Below are positions 1 through 7,936 of a stretch of DNA of 64,000 bases, piece by piece; position 1 is the stretch's first letter; each line of letters starts with the position of its first letter. The position numbers and the translations under genes were made by a program. The notes beneath the pieces were generated by a model that saw only the letters and a list, made by a program, of their open reading frames with translations, was not told the origin of the DNA and did not search any database. Source of the DNA: Pseudomonas sp. UBA5706. GTDB lineage: Bacteria > Pseudomonadota > Gammaproteobacteria > Pseudomonadales > Pseudomonadaceae. The DNA lies in the NCBI RefSeq assembly GCF_002419965.1, contig NZ_DIHC01000015.1, positions 1 to 64,000 on the forward strand. Reading direction: 5' to 3'.

Positions 1-608
1 TACTCCCATTGGGCTTCTGTGGGCAGATCCACCGCATAGCCACTTAGCTCCCCCAGCCAACTGCAGTAGTCCTTGGCTTCTTGCCAGCCTTTAGCTGGTG
101 CAGGCAACTTGGGTGAAAAGAATTTTTCTTGCAGATCTTCTCGATCGCGAATTTCCGCATAGAACAGCGGTTTGCCTTCAGCAATAAAGAACACATCAAA
201 ATCTCCCAGCATCGTCTGGTATTTTGATAGAGAGTAGCTGCTCAGCTTAACGGGATGAACGAAGTCATCATCACCGTCCATGCTAATTCTACCCATGCGT
301 TCATGCTCAACCCCGCATGGCCAGTCGCACATGTTGGCGGGGTCATCGTCATACGGCCAACCAAAATCCCCCATCTGGAATTCGCCGCCTTCGACAAATA
401 CCATATTGTCCAGCGACCGCACGACGGTATGGAGCACTTTGCCGCGAAGCTCGGACGAGAGTTTCGGGTATTTCTGCTCAATGGTCGCCGCAATCTGTGC
501 GACTTTATCAGGCGAGAGCTTTTGGCTTGTGGGGAGAGAAAGAGATTGCGCCTCGCAGCCGGTCAAGAGAAGTAAAGTTAAAATATGTAATGGAATATGT
601 CTATTCAT
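1..608 (-). CDS. SUMF1-fold lipoprotein, first tandem copy (partial, 3' end outside window)
   Basis: An open minus-strand frame runs from an ATG at 608 to the left edge of the window (202 codons) and is cut by the edge, not by a stop. It starts with a lipoprotein signal ending in LLTGC (Cys18), so the product should be anchored in an outer or inner membrane. The rest matches the neighbouring gene at 1021-2022 at a constant offset of 1414 bases without indels, at roughly nine residues in ten. The motif VEGGEFQMGDFG marks the SUMF1/FGE-sulfatase fold. An AAGGAC ribosome binding site is shared by both copies. The active-site part lies outside the window. The role is unknown; tandem lipoprotein copies would fit an immunity or accessory function, which is inference. 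Confidence 0.8.
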   Translation of the reverse strand, partial: MNRHIPLHILTLLLLTGCEAQSLSLPTSQKLSPDKVAQIAATIEQKYPKLSSELRGKVLHTVVRSLDNMVFVEGGEFQMGDFGWPYDDDPANMCDWPCGVEHERMGRISMDGDDDFVHPVKLSSYSLSKYQTMLGDFDVFFIAEGKPLFYAEIRDREDLQEKFFSPKLPAPAKGWQEAKDYCSWLGELSGYAVDLPTEAQWE

Positions 609-891
609 TGAATGTCCTTATAGATGTAATCTGAAGGTAGCATTCTAACACTTGGTGGTTGCCATAGCTCGTATGTCCAGAAGAATGATTCCGAAAATTC
701 AGGAAAGCTAGATACTAACGCTGTTATGTGAGGCCTATAACTGCTGTTTCGAGCGACCGATGTGGGGGACATATTTTGATAACATTATTTCCGTTCGGCA
801 CGCACCATGTTGAGCGGTCATGAGCAAGATGTATTCAATCGTTAAATTGAAAACCTTGCTATATTCAACATAGGAGCGCTGATTCGCTTAG

Positions 892-969
892 ACCCCCAGC
901 AATGCGTGGCGCAAGGAGAGGGTGCTGGTGGCCGCGCAGCGCAGTGGCTTGTTTGAGGGGTTGGTCTAA
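892..969 (+). pseudogene. Possible C-terminal remnant of a plus-strand gene
   Basis: Directly after an in-frame TAG at 889-891, 25 codons read as plausible protein (for example KERVLVAAQRSGLFEGLV) and end in TAA at 967-969. Residue choice looks coding-like, but no start or domain is present. It may be the tail of a deleted gene, perhaps an effector linked to the SUMF1 lipoproteins. It may equally be chance. Confidence 0.2.
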
Positions 970-986
970 ACATTGATCAAATAATG

Positions 987-1007
987 AGGGCATTGTGCTG
1001 GTGCCCT
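987..1007 (-). terminator. Possible terminator of the SUMF1 lipoprotein gene
   Basis: AGGGCA at 987-992 pairs with TGCCCT at 1002-1007, just past the stop codon of the gene at 1021-2022. On the minus strand it is followed by a weak T-rich stretch (CATTATTT), so termination may be inefficient. Confidence 0.4.
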
Positions 1008-1020
1008 TAATATTTCGGCT

Positions 1021-2022
1021 CTATAACGGCTGATGGGATTGAACGGCACAGCGGAAGCTAAAGCCTGGAATATGTCCTTTTCTTATCGGTACCTCTGGCC
1101 AGCGCCGTACAGTACTTGCGCTGAGCAAGGGGCCTTCTGGATAATTCGAGCCTCTAAGCACACGATGTGTACCTGTCTGGGGGCCGGTGGGATTTTCGAC
1201 CGGTGAATAGCGATAATAATCTTTATCGTACCAATCGTTGACCCAGTCGGTGGCATTCCCTGACAAGTTGTAAAACCCCAGGGGGCTAGGAACATAACTG
1301 TCGACGGCAAAGGTCAGGCGTGTACTGCGACCCGGGCCTCCGAAGTTGCGACCATAGTTGAGGCTTCCATTGTCGGTAGAGTAGGCTACGTATTGACCCC
1401 GGTTACGCGCTGCATACTCCCATTGGGCTTCTGTGGGCAGATTCACCGCATAGCCACTTAACTCTCCCAACCAACCACAGTAATCTTTAGCTTCTTGCCA
1501 GCTTTGGGTGGGCGCAGGCAGCTTAGGTGCATAGAACTTTTCGTGCAGATCTTCTCGCTTACGATCTTCCGCGTCAAACAACGGTTTGCCTTGAGCAATA
1601 AAGAACACGTCAAAATCCCCCAGCATCGTCTGGTATTTTGATAGAGAGTAGCTGCTCAGCTTAACGGGATGAACGAAGTCATCATCGGCGCGCATGCTGA
1701 TTCTACCCATTCGCTCAGGCTCTACCCCGCATGGCCAGTCGCACATATTGGCGGGGTCATCGTCATACGGCCAACCAAAATCCCCCATCTGGAATTCGCC
1801 GCCTTCGACAAATACCATATTGTCCAGCGACCGCACGACGGTGTGGAGCACTTTGCCGCGAAGCTCGGCAGAGAGTTTCGGGTATTTCTGCTCAATGTTC
1901 GCCGCAATCTGTGCGACTTTATCAGGCGAGAGCTTTTGGCTTGTGGGGAGAGAAAGAGATTGCGCCTCGCAGCCGGTCAAGAGCAGTAAAGTTAAAAGAT
2001 GTAATGAAATATGTTTTGCCAC
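1021..2022 (-). CDS. SUMF1-fold (formylglycine-generating-enzyme-like) lipoprotein, second tandem copy
   Basis: The protein has 333 residues with a GTG start at 2022 and an AAGGAC ribosome binding site upstream. A signal peptide ends in the lipobox LLTGC (Cys18). The SUMF1/FGE-sulfatase fold is seen from VEGGEFQMGDFG (about residue 73), through LPTEAQWEYAARNRGQY and GNATDWVNDWYDKDYY, to RVLRGSNY and GFSFRCAV at the end. True FGE enzymes carry a catalytic cysteine pair between the RVLRG-like and GFR-like motifs. Here that stretch (SASTVRRWPEVP) has no cysteine, so sulfatase activation is unlikely. The fold is also used by EgtB/PvdO enzymes and by TagR of the type VI secretion threonine-phosphorylation pathway. 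A binding or immunity role is possible but unproven. Confidence 0.85.
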   Translation of the reverse strand: MAKHISLHLLTLLLLTGCEAQSLSLPTSQKLSPDKVAQIAANIEQKYPKLSAELRGKVLHTVVRSLDNMVFVEGGEFQMGDFGWPYDDDPANMCDWPCGVEPERMGRISMRADDDFVHPVKLSSYSLSKYQTMLGDFDVFFIAQGKPLFDAEDRKREDLHEKFYAPKLPAPTQSWQEAKDYCGWLGELSGYAVNLPTEAQWEYAARNRGQYVAYSTDNGSLNYGRNFGGPGRSTRLTFAVDSYVPSPLGFYNLSGNATDWVNDWYDKDYYRYSPVENPTGPQTGTHRVLRGSNYPEGPLLSASTVRRWPEVPIRKGHIPGFSFRCAVQSHQPL

Positions 2023-2547
2023 AGAAATGTCCTTATATATTTGATCCGGGATCCTACCTAAAACTCTATAGCGTCTGGTCTGCGCTTTGGCGGGTATTTT
2101 TAATAATTATTATAACTATCTTGAAATTTTTCATTACCCACTGTCCTGGTCACAGATCATATGTAGGAGTTGGTCAATTAGTCGTACAGGCTGTTGAGCG
2201 CGGCTCAGAATGAACGGCTTAAAGCTGCTGCGACGCAAGGGCAGGGCCTGATCCGGTTGTAGTGTTATATGGGCGTCTGCTGGGTTCTAAAATAGCAGCA
2301 GGCGTTCCATCGGCGCAGTACGTGCAAATGCGGCGGGGGATATCTGCCGATGATCAGCGCCTGTGCGCGCGTTCTTGAGCGTTGAGCGCGTTGTCGCGTT
2401 TCTTGAAATGGTTTCAGTCGCTCAACAACAGCGATTCTGACGTTCATACCTGGATTTACCGCCGCTCGCCCGCAAATCTTTGTAGCAGTCCTTCTTCTCG
2501 GCGGCAGCGTGTTCAATCGCCACCGCCGGATCCCCGGCAGCACGGTG
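2023..2547. other. Intergenic region between the SUMF1 gene and dolP
   Basis: No intact gene is recognised in 525 bases. The left part (2080-2160) is A/T rich and should hold the promoter of the lipoprotein gene. The middle part carries the possible gene remnant at 2191-2378. Short frames on both strands elsewhere here have no recognisable features. Confidence 0.5.
2191..2378 (+). pseudogene. Possible frameshifted remnant of a plus-strand gene
   Basis: One plus-strand frame reads LLSAAQNERLKAAATQGQG before a TAG at 2260-2262. Another continues from about 2246 as DPVVVLYGRLLGSKIAAGV and later RRGISADDQRLCARS up to a TGA at 2376-2378. A single frameshift near 2245 would join them into one protein tail. 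No family is recognised and there is no start codon, so this is a weak call. Confidence 0.2.
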
Positions 2548-3126
2548 TCAGTCGATGTACTCAAAAAGCTTCACGATCTTTTGCACGCCTGCCACGCCTT
2601 GAACCAGATTGGTCGCACGGTTGGCTTCTGCCTGGGTCAGCAGGCCGAGCAGGTAGACGATGCCGTTCTCGGTCACGACCTTGATCCGCGAGCCCGGGAT
2701 AGCGCTGTCGGTCAGCATCTCGGTCTTAATCTTGCTGGTCAGCCAGGCGTCGTTGCTACGGGCCAGCAGGGAGGAGGGCTCAATGACCTGCAGCTCGTTG
2801 TTGACCTTCTTGACCTTCTGCACCTGGCTCGCAGTCTGCTCGGCCAGCTGTTTGAGGTCGGCGCGCGGGGTTTGACCGGCAAGTAACACTACCCCGTTGA
2901 AGCTGGTTACAACGATGTGCGAGGCTTTGTCCAGGTCAGGGCTGGCCTTGGCGACATTGACCGCGACCTTGGTTTCGATCAGTGAGTCATCGATCTTGCT
3001 ACCGAAAGTGCGCGTACCGCGATCGTCATCAATGGGTGCTTCGCGGCTGGCGTTGATCACCGAGCTGCATCCGCTGACGCCCAGGCAGAGCGTCAGGGCC
3101 AGCAGGCTGAGACGTTTGGATATCAT
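2548..3126 (-). CDS. dolP: BON-domain outer-membrane lipoprotein DolP (YraP)
   Basis: The protein has 192 residues with a lipoprotein signal (LCLGVSGC, Cys20) followed by two BON domains at about residues 45-115 and 125-190. DolP binds anionic phospholipid in the outer membrane. In E. coli it supports outer-membrane integrity and BAM function. The ATG overlaps the gmhA stop as ATGA, so it is translationally coupled and is the last gene of lpoA-yraN-gmhA-dolP. In P. aeruginosa the next gene would be sspB, as I recall; here the accessory lipoproteins follow instead. Confidence 0.9.
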   Translation of the reverse strand: MISKRLSLLALTLCLGVSGCSSVINASREAPIDDDRGTRTFGSKIDDSLIETKVAVNVAKASPDLDKASHIVVTSFNGVVLLAGQTPRADLKQLAEQTASQVQKVKKVNNELQVIEPSSLLARSNDAWLTSKIKTEMLTDSAIPGSRIKVVTENGIVYLLGLLTQAEANRATNLVQGVAGVQKIVKLFEYID

Positions 3127-3716
3127 TCTTCACTCCCGAACAATTGGCTGTCGATCAAGTCGCAAAGGCAGTGGATCGACAGCAGGTGGACTTCCTGAAT
3201 ACGTGCAGTGACCTTGGCCGGCACCCGGATTTCGACGTCCTCCGGCAGCAACAGCGAAGCCATGTCACCGCCGTCGCGACCGGTCAGCGCCACGACGATC
3301 ATTTCGCGGTCATGGGCAGCCTGAATGGCTTGGATGATGTTGGCGGAATTGCCACTGGTGGAAATTGCCAGCAACACATCGCCAGGCTGGCCAAGGGCGC
3401 GGATCTGTTTGGAAAAGATTTCGTTGTAGCTGTAGTCGTTGGCGATCGAGGTGATGGTCGAGGTGTCGGTCGTCAGTGCGATGGCTGGCAAGCTCGGTCG
3501 CTCACGCTCGAAACGGTTGAGCAGCTCCGACGAAAAGTGTTGTGCGTCGCCGGCTGACCCGCCGTTACCACACGCAAGCATCTTGCCTTCGTTGAGCAGG
3601 GCGTTGACCATCACTTGGCTGGCTTGCTCGATGTAGGGTGCAAGAACGTCCATCGCCTGCTGCTTGGTATCGATGCTGGCCTGAAAAAGCTGGCGAATTC
3701 GGGATTGCATGTCCAT
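3123..3716 (-). CDS. gmhA: Phosphoheptose isomerase (SIS domain, GmhA/DiaA family)
   Basis: The protein has 197 residues with a single SIS sugar-isomerase domain. Seen motifs are GNGGSAGDAQHFSSEL (about 50-65), the sugar-phosphate-binding STSGNSANI (about 117-125) and E-H residues near the C-terminus (IQEVHLLSIH). GmhA converts sedoheptulose 7-phosphate to D-glycero-manno-heptose 7-phosphate for LPS inner-core heptose. The P. aeruginosa orthologue at this position was crystallised with that product. The close relative DiaA of E. coli, also next to yraN and dolP, instead binds DnaA, so a replication role cannot be excluded. It overlaps dolP by four bases. Confidence 0.88.
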   Translation of the reverse strand: MDMQSRIRQLFQASIDTKQQAMDVLAPYIEQASQVMVNALLNEGKMLACGNGGSAGDAQHFSSELLNRFERERPSLPAIALTTDTSTITSIANDYSYNEIFSKQIRALGQPGDVLLAISTSGNSANIIQAIQAAHDREMIVVALTGRDGGDMASLLLPEDVEIRVPAKVTARIQEVHLLSIHCLCDLIDSQLFGSEE

Positions 3717-3872
3717 CTATGAAAACCTTAATAGGGGCGGCTGGTCGGGCGACGTATTGATAAGGTCGTCGGCTTCCCGGCACAAAACTGTGCAGCCCGC
3801 AAAGCAAAGAGCAAAAAAACAGTGTGGGTTCAGGTATTCCGGCGAGCGTCTTGGCAGAGACTTGCGATTTGA

Positions 3873-4247
3873 TCAGCTGTCGAACGCGTTCTGCAGCCAG
3901 TTCAGCGCAGGCGCCTTGCCCGGATCGCCATTGATTGCCACGACATCGAAGCGGCAGGGAGAATCCGCCCATTTCGATTCGTTTTGCAGAAACCATTGTG
4001 CGGCCAGGGTGAGCTTTGCCTGCTTGCGAAAATCGACGCTTTCCAGCGCGCCACCCCATCCGGCGTGGCGTCGATAGCGAACTTCGACGAATACTACTGT
4101 ATCGCCGTCGAGCATGACCAGATCAAGCTCGCCGCGTTTGCATGACCAATTCTGTGTGATGAGTTGTAAACCTTGTTGCAGCAAGTACCGCAGGGCATAG
4201 GCTTCAGCGTCGCGCCCTGCGGTTTGTCGCGTATTGCTTGTGCTCAA
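3873..4247 (-). CDS. yraN: YraN family protein (UPF0102, endonuclease-like fold)
   Basis: The protein has 124 residues. I choose a TTG start at 4247 because it overlaps the lpoA stop as TTGA and gives an N-terminus (MSTSNTRQTAGRDAEAYAL) typical of the family. A longer frame to 4466 would run inside lpoA. The nuclease-like core is seen as GRDAEAYALRYLLQQG, then RGELDLVMLD and FVEVRYR, matching the E-x-D...E-x-K-type layout of Holliday-junction resolvase-like folds (here E-V-R). Function is unknown; a DNA-processing role is inferred from the fold only. A 156-base gap separates it from gmhA. Confidence 0.88.
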   Translation of the reverse strand: MSTSNTRQTAGRDAEAYALRYLLQQGLQLITQNWSCKRGELDLVMLDGDTVVFVEVRYRRHAGWGGALESVDFRKQAKLTLAAQWFLQNESKWADSPCRFDVVAINGDPGKAPALNWLQNAFDS

Positions 4248-6058
4248 GGAGCGGTGTCCGGCAGGCGCTGAACCTTGCCGTCGACGAACTGCGCCCAAGG
4301 CAGCTGGCGCTCGATGCGCTGGCCCTGGCCGATCGCCAGGCTGCCGGAAAGACCGTCGATGCGGCTGTCCGGAAGCGTTTTCAGTTGGCTCAGGCGAGGC
4401 GCCAGGCGATAGGCATCGATGCCCATGGCGTACAAGCGGCCCAGGCTGCCCGATGCCTGTGGCCATTGAGCGGTGACCTGTTGGCGAAGTGGGTCGGTAG
4501 CGTTAAGCAGCCAAGGGGTTTCGCAGAAGCGCACGCCGCTCAGGTCGTTGTACATCGCTTGATCGTTGCTGTTGGTGAACAGGTGCGAAGTGGCATAGAC
4601 CGGAACGTCACCGGCGTACTGGAAGACCATGGTCGGCTTGATCTGTTGAGCCTGCTGCGGCGTAGCGGCCAGGAACATGAAGTCAATGTCCTGACGACGG
4701 CTTGGCTGGGCAGCCATTTGTGCGCCGGTGGTGCTTTGCAGGCGCTGGGCACGACCTTCGCTGTTACGCAGCTGGAAAAGATCGGCCACTTGCTGGGCCA
4801 GTGCAACGGGTTGGTCGATGCGCTCGACACCCAGGAAGGTGCCGCCCTTGGCTTGCCAGCTCTGACGGAAAGCCTCGAGCACACGATCGCCCCATTCGCC
4901 TTTCGGCACCATGGCCACGGCACTGCGCTTGCCATCGGCCCAGGCGCGACGTGCAACTTCGCGGGCTTCATCTTCTGCGGCCAAGCCGAACTGGAACAGC
5001 TCAGCCGGACCTTGAGTGGTGGAGTCACTGTAGTTCAGGGCCAATGTAGTAATCGGCAATTGCTGATGGGTGCTTAACTGCTTGACCAGCGGTTTTTCCA
5101 GAGGACCGACGACCAACTGCACGCCAGCCGCTTTGGCCTGGGCATAGAAGGCGTCCATGGACGTCACGCGGGAGCTGTCGAACACTTCGATGCTGGGCGG
5201 GTTCTGGCCTGCCTGCTGCGCTTGATAGTGTGCGGCCATGAAGCCGTCACGCAACGCTCGAGAAACCGAGGCCAACGGGCCTTCCTGTGGTAGTAGCAAG
5301 GCGATCTTGGTCAGCGGCTCGCTCTTCAGTTCGCGCAGTTGCGTCAGGGTCGTCGGCAACTGGCGCGCTGCCGGGTGTTGCGGGTTTTGCGCTTTCCAGT
5401 TGTCGATCGCGGCCTGTTGCTGTTCAAGGGTGCCAGCGCCTTTTACCGCGCGGGCAAGGCTCAGCCAGCCACCCATGTCGTCGTTGGCCGAGCTTTGCAA
5501 TTGTTCAGGGGACAGGGCGGCGACCAGCGCCCAGATCGCATCATTATTGGCGTTCAGGGCATCGCCCTGCAGCAACGGCCCCATGAACACGCGTTCGCTG
5601 GCTGCGGCGAGCGTCTGGCCGTCGGCTTCCAGGGCGCGGGCGCGGACGGTGTGGGTGCGGGTCTGCAGATCCACCGGCATTTCGCCTAGATGTTGCATGC
5701 TTGGATGGTTGAGTGCAGTCAATGCTGCCTTTGGCTGACTGCGACCCAATGCCAATTCGGCGGCCAGAGTATTGGCGTAGATCTGCTTATCTGTCTTGAG
5801 CTGATCCATCTGGACCTGCTCGAGAATGCTGGCCGCACGCCCGGGGTTGTTCTGGCGTGCGGCCAGGTCCGCGGCTGTCAGTCGCAGCAGTGCAGCCTGG
5901 TCGGGCGTCTTGGCAGCGGTGGCTTGCTCGAGCAACTGCTCGATGCTGGCGTCGGGTGTGCGTGGCAGTTCGCCAAGGCTGGAGGAGGGCGAACCGGCAC
6001 AAGCGGCCAGTAAGGCAGCCAGGCAGAGGGCAGATAACAGCCGCAGGCAAGCGATCAT
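4244..6058 (-). CDS. lpoA: LpoA-type penicillin-binding-protein activator lipoprotein
   Basis: The protein has 604 residues starting at the ATG at 6058, which has an AGGA site and leads straight into a lipoprotein signal (LAALLAAC, Cys20). An upstream start would add 17 residues without signal character. The N-terminal half is TPR-like (residues 30-250). The C-terminal half has the periplasmic-binding-protein fold (IALLLPQEGPLASVSRALRDG onward). In Enterobacteria LpoA is an outer-membrane activator of PBP1A. In Pseudomonas, PBP1A activation has been ascribed to a different lipoprotein, so the exact partner here is uncertain. It is first gene of the operon and diverges from rsmI. Confidence 0.85.
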   Translation of the reverse strand: MIACLRLLSALCLAALLAACAGSPSSSLGELPRTPDASIEQLLEQATAAKTPDQAALLRLTAADLAARQNNPGRAASILEQVQMDQLKTDKQIYANTLAAELALGRSQPKAALTALNHPSMQHLGEMPVDLQTRTHTVRARALEADGQTLAAASERVFMGPLLQGDALNANNDAIWALVAALSPEQLQSSANDDMGGWLSLARAVKGAGTLEQQQAAIDNWKAQNPQHPAARQLPTTLTQLRELKSEPLTKIALLLPQEGPLASVSRALRDGFMAAHYQAQQAGQNPPSIEVFDSSRVTSMDAFYAQAKAAGVQLVVGPLEKPLVKQLSTHQQLPITTLALNYSDSTTQGPAELFQFGLAAEDEAREVARRAWADGKRSAVAMVPKGEWGDRVLEAFRQSWQAKGGTFLGVERIDQPVALAQQVADLFQLRNSEGRAQRLQSTTGAQMAAQPSRRQDIDFMFLAATPQQAQQIKPTMVFQYAGDVPVYATSHLFTNSNDQAMYNDLSGVRFCETPWLLNATDPLRQQVTAQWPQASGSLGRLYAMGIDAYRLAPRLSQLKTLPDSRIDGLSGSLAIGQGQRIERQLPWAQFVDGKVQRLPDTAP

Positions 6059-6313
6059 GTCTATGTTCCTGATACTTGAGCAAATTAGCGTGGAATTGTA
6101 CCCAAGCACTGGCCGGGGCGCGATGTTGTAGGCGTTAGGACAGTGATAAAGATCGTCTTGAAGCGCCCGCGAGCGTCTCGCTCGGCGCCTTGCCTCGGCT
6201 AGGGGCGATTGCCTGGATGTACGTGCGTGTGTGTCGGTCCAATTCTCAATCTCCCTGTTTGCCTCGGCTTAACCTGTACAATGCAGGCTTTAATCGAACA
6301 TGAGGTGTGCGCT

Positions 6314-7186
6314 TTGACTGCTCCGGGTGCTTTGAATTCCACTACAGGCTCGCTTTATGTGGTGGCCACGCCGATCGGCAACCTGGATGACATGAGTGTG
6401 CGTGCTTTGAAGGTACTGCGTGATGTGTCGCTGATTGCCGCGGAAGATACCCGGCATTCACTTCGGTTAATGCAACACTTCGGTATCACGACTCCGCTGG
6501 CCGCTTGCCACGAGCACAATGAACGTGAAGAGGGGAGCCGCTTCATCACGCGTTTGCAGGCTGGCGATGATGTTGCACTCATTTCCGATGCCGGTACTCC
6601 GCTGATTTCCGACCCCGGTTATCACCTTGTGCGGCAGGCGCGGGCAGCGGGGATTCAGGTCGTTCCGGTTCCAGGTGCCTGTGCATTGATAGCGGCGCTT
6701 TGCGCGGCGGGGTTACCTTCCGACCGTTTCATCTTCGAAGGTTTTCTTCCGGCCAAGTCGGTAGGACGCAAGGCGCGTCTGGATCTGCTCAAGGAGGAGC
6801 CGCGTACGCTGATTTTTTACGAAGCCCCACACCGCATCCTCGAATGCCTGCAGGACCTGGAGGATATCTTCGGTGCTGATCGTCCTGCCGTGCTGGGTCG
6901 GGAATTGACCAAAACTTTCGAAACGCTAAAGGGTCTGCCATTGGGAGAATTGCGCGCTTTCGTCGAAAGCGACAGTAATCAGCAACGCGGAGAATGCGTG
7001 GTGCTGGTTGCAGGCTGGAGCGAGCCCGAAGGCGAGGATGCGATTGGTGTTGAAGCACGGCGTGTGCTGGATCTGCTGCTGCAGGAAATGCCGCTTAAAC
7101 GCGCAGCGGCACTGGCGGCTGAAATCACCGGAGTGCGCAAGAATTTGCTGTATCAGGTGGCACTGGATAAACAAAAAACTCAGTGA
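6314..7186 (+). CDS. rsmI: 16S rRNA (cytidine1402-2'-O)-methyltransferase
   Basis: The protein has 290 residues with the tetrapyrrole-methylase fold: LYVVATPIGNLDD at the start, AAEDTRHS, then the SAM-binding ALISDAGTPLISDPG (about 85-100) and VPVPGACALIAAL. RsmI methylates C1402 of 16S rRNA in the decoding centre together with RsmH, whose gene lies 2 kb downstream. I choose the TTG at 6314 because GAGG lies six bases before it and the length matches the E. coli enzyme. An in-frame ATG at 6281 or the frame start at 6209 are less likely. It diverges from lpoA. Confidence 0.92.
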   Translation: MTAPGALNSTTGSLYVVATPIGNLDDMSVRALKVLRDVSLIAAEDTRHSLRLMQHFGITTPLAACHEHNEREEGSRFITRLQAGDDVALISDAGTPLISDPGYHLVRQARAAGIQVVPVPGACALIAALCAAGLPSDRFIFEGFLPAKSVGRKARLDLLKEEPRTLIFYEAPHRILECLQDLEDIFGADRPAVLGRELTKTFETLKGLPLGELRAFVESDSNQQRGECVVLVAGWSEPEGEDAIGVEARRVLDLLLQEMPLKRAAALAAEITGVRKNLLYQVALDKQKTQ

Positions 7187-7271
7187 GTGCTGTGCGTATG
7201 TCCGCGTTATAAATGAGCAAGGACTTATTAAAGCTTGTTCTTGGGTCGCCCTGGCATTAACCTTGGCGGCG

Positions 7272-7630
7272 GAGAGTCGATTGGACAGTCGCTGCCTCTC
7301 ATTGTTCCGCAATGAGGGGGGGAGGAAAGTCCGGGCTCCATAGGGCAGAGTGCCAGGTAACGCCTGGGAGGCGCGAGCCTACGGAAAGTGCCACAGAAAA
7401 TAACCGCCTAAGCATTTCGGTGCCGGTAAGGGTGAAAAGGTGCGGTAAGAGCGCACCGCACGTCTGGCAACAGTTCGTGGCTAGGCAAACCCCACTCGGA
7501 GCAAGACCAAATAGGGTTCCTAGGCGTGGCCCGCGCTGGAACCGGGTAGGTTGCTAAAGATGTCCAGTGATGGCCATCGTAGAGGAATGACTGTCCTCGA
7601 CAGAACCCGGCTTACAGATCGACTCTCCAC
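7272..7630 (+). ncRNA. rnpB: RNase P RNA (class A)
   Basis: The ends pair as GAGAGTCGAT (7272-7281) with ATCGACTCTC (7618-7627). Inside are the universally conserved core stretches: GGAGGAAAGTCCGGGCTCC near 7320, CGGTAAGGGTGAAAAGGTG near 7423, and AGACCAAATAGGG near 7504. This RNA is the catalytic subunit that removes 5' leaders from tRNA precursors. Exact ends are estimated from pairing. It lies between rsmI and mraZ, as is usual in Pseudomonas. Confidence 0.97.
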
Positions 7631-7833
7631 CTCATTTTCTCCCCTCGTTTGTACCGTTTCTTCCTCCTCGTAATGCCAAAAAAATCTTAAACCTCATAAA
7701 TCACTTTAACTCCGGCCCTCATCTTTTTGAGTTTTCTCGGATTTATCTGTAAGAACGCTCCGAAATTCTCCAAAACTCCTCTATCACCCGTCGTAAATCT
7801 CCGTCCTGTAAGGGTTTTCCGTGAGAAGTCGCC

Positions 7834-7863
7834 TTGACGGTGTGGTGGGCGCATTCCTATAGT
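7834..7863 (+). promoter_or_regulatory. Promoter of the dcw cluster (upstream of mraZ)
   Basis: TTGACG (7834-7839) and TATAGT (7858-7863) are separated by 18 bases, a good sigma70-type promoter. Transcription would start near 7870, immediately before or within the MraZ repeats, giving a leader of about 65 bases. Confidence 0.75.
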
Positions 7864-7870
7864 GTGCGCA

Positions 7871-7895
7871 AGTGGTGGAAAGTGGCGTGAAGTGG
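7871..7895 (+). promoter_or_regulatory. MraZ operator (three AGTGG repeats)
   Basis: AGTGG occurs at 7871, 7881 and 7891, an exact 10-base period, directly downstream of the predicted start point. MraZ proteins bind direct repeats of this TGG(G) type in front of their own gene and repress it. The position fits autoregulation of the whole cluster. Confidence 0.8.
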
Positions 7896-7936
7896 GTTTT
7901 TTTACCGCAAAAAGATAATATTCGGAGAAAGCGCCT

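Larger units (their letters stand above)
609..1020. other. Intergenic region between the two SUMF1 copies
   Basis: No gene is recognised in these 412 bases. The sequence shared with the region upstream of the second copy ends about 20 bases beyond the start codon, so the two copies do not share a promoter region. The right part holds a 25-codon coding-like scrap (892-969) and a hairpin near 987-1007, both listed separately. Confidence 0.6.

Noticed and set aside
2382..2684. A 100-codon plus-strand frame overlapping the dolP end
   Set aside because: Low-complexity Ser/Arg-rich translation overlapping dolP in antisense, without a ribosome binding site.
6259..6282. TTGCCT and TACAAT as an rsmI promoter
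   Set aside because: The two elements are only 12 bases apart, too close for a normal sigma70 promoter.
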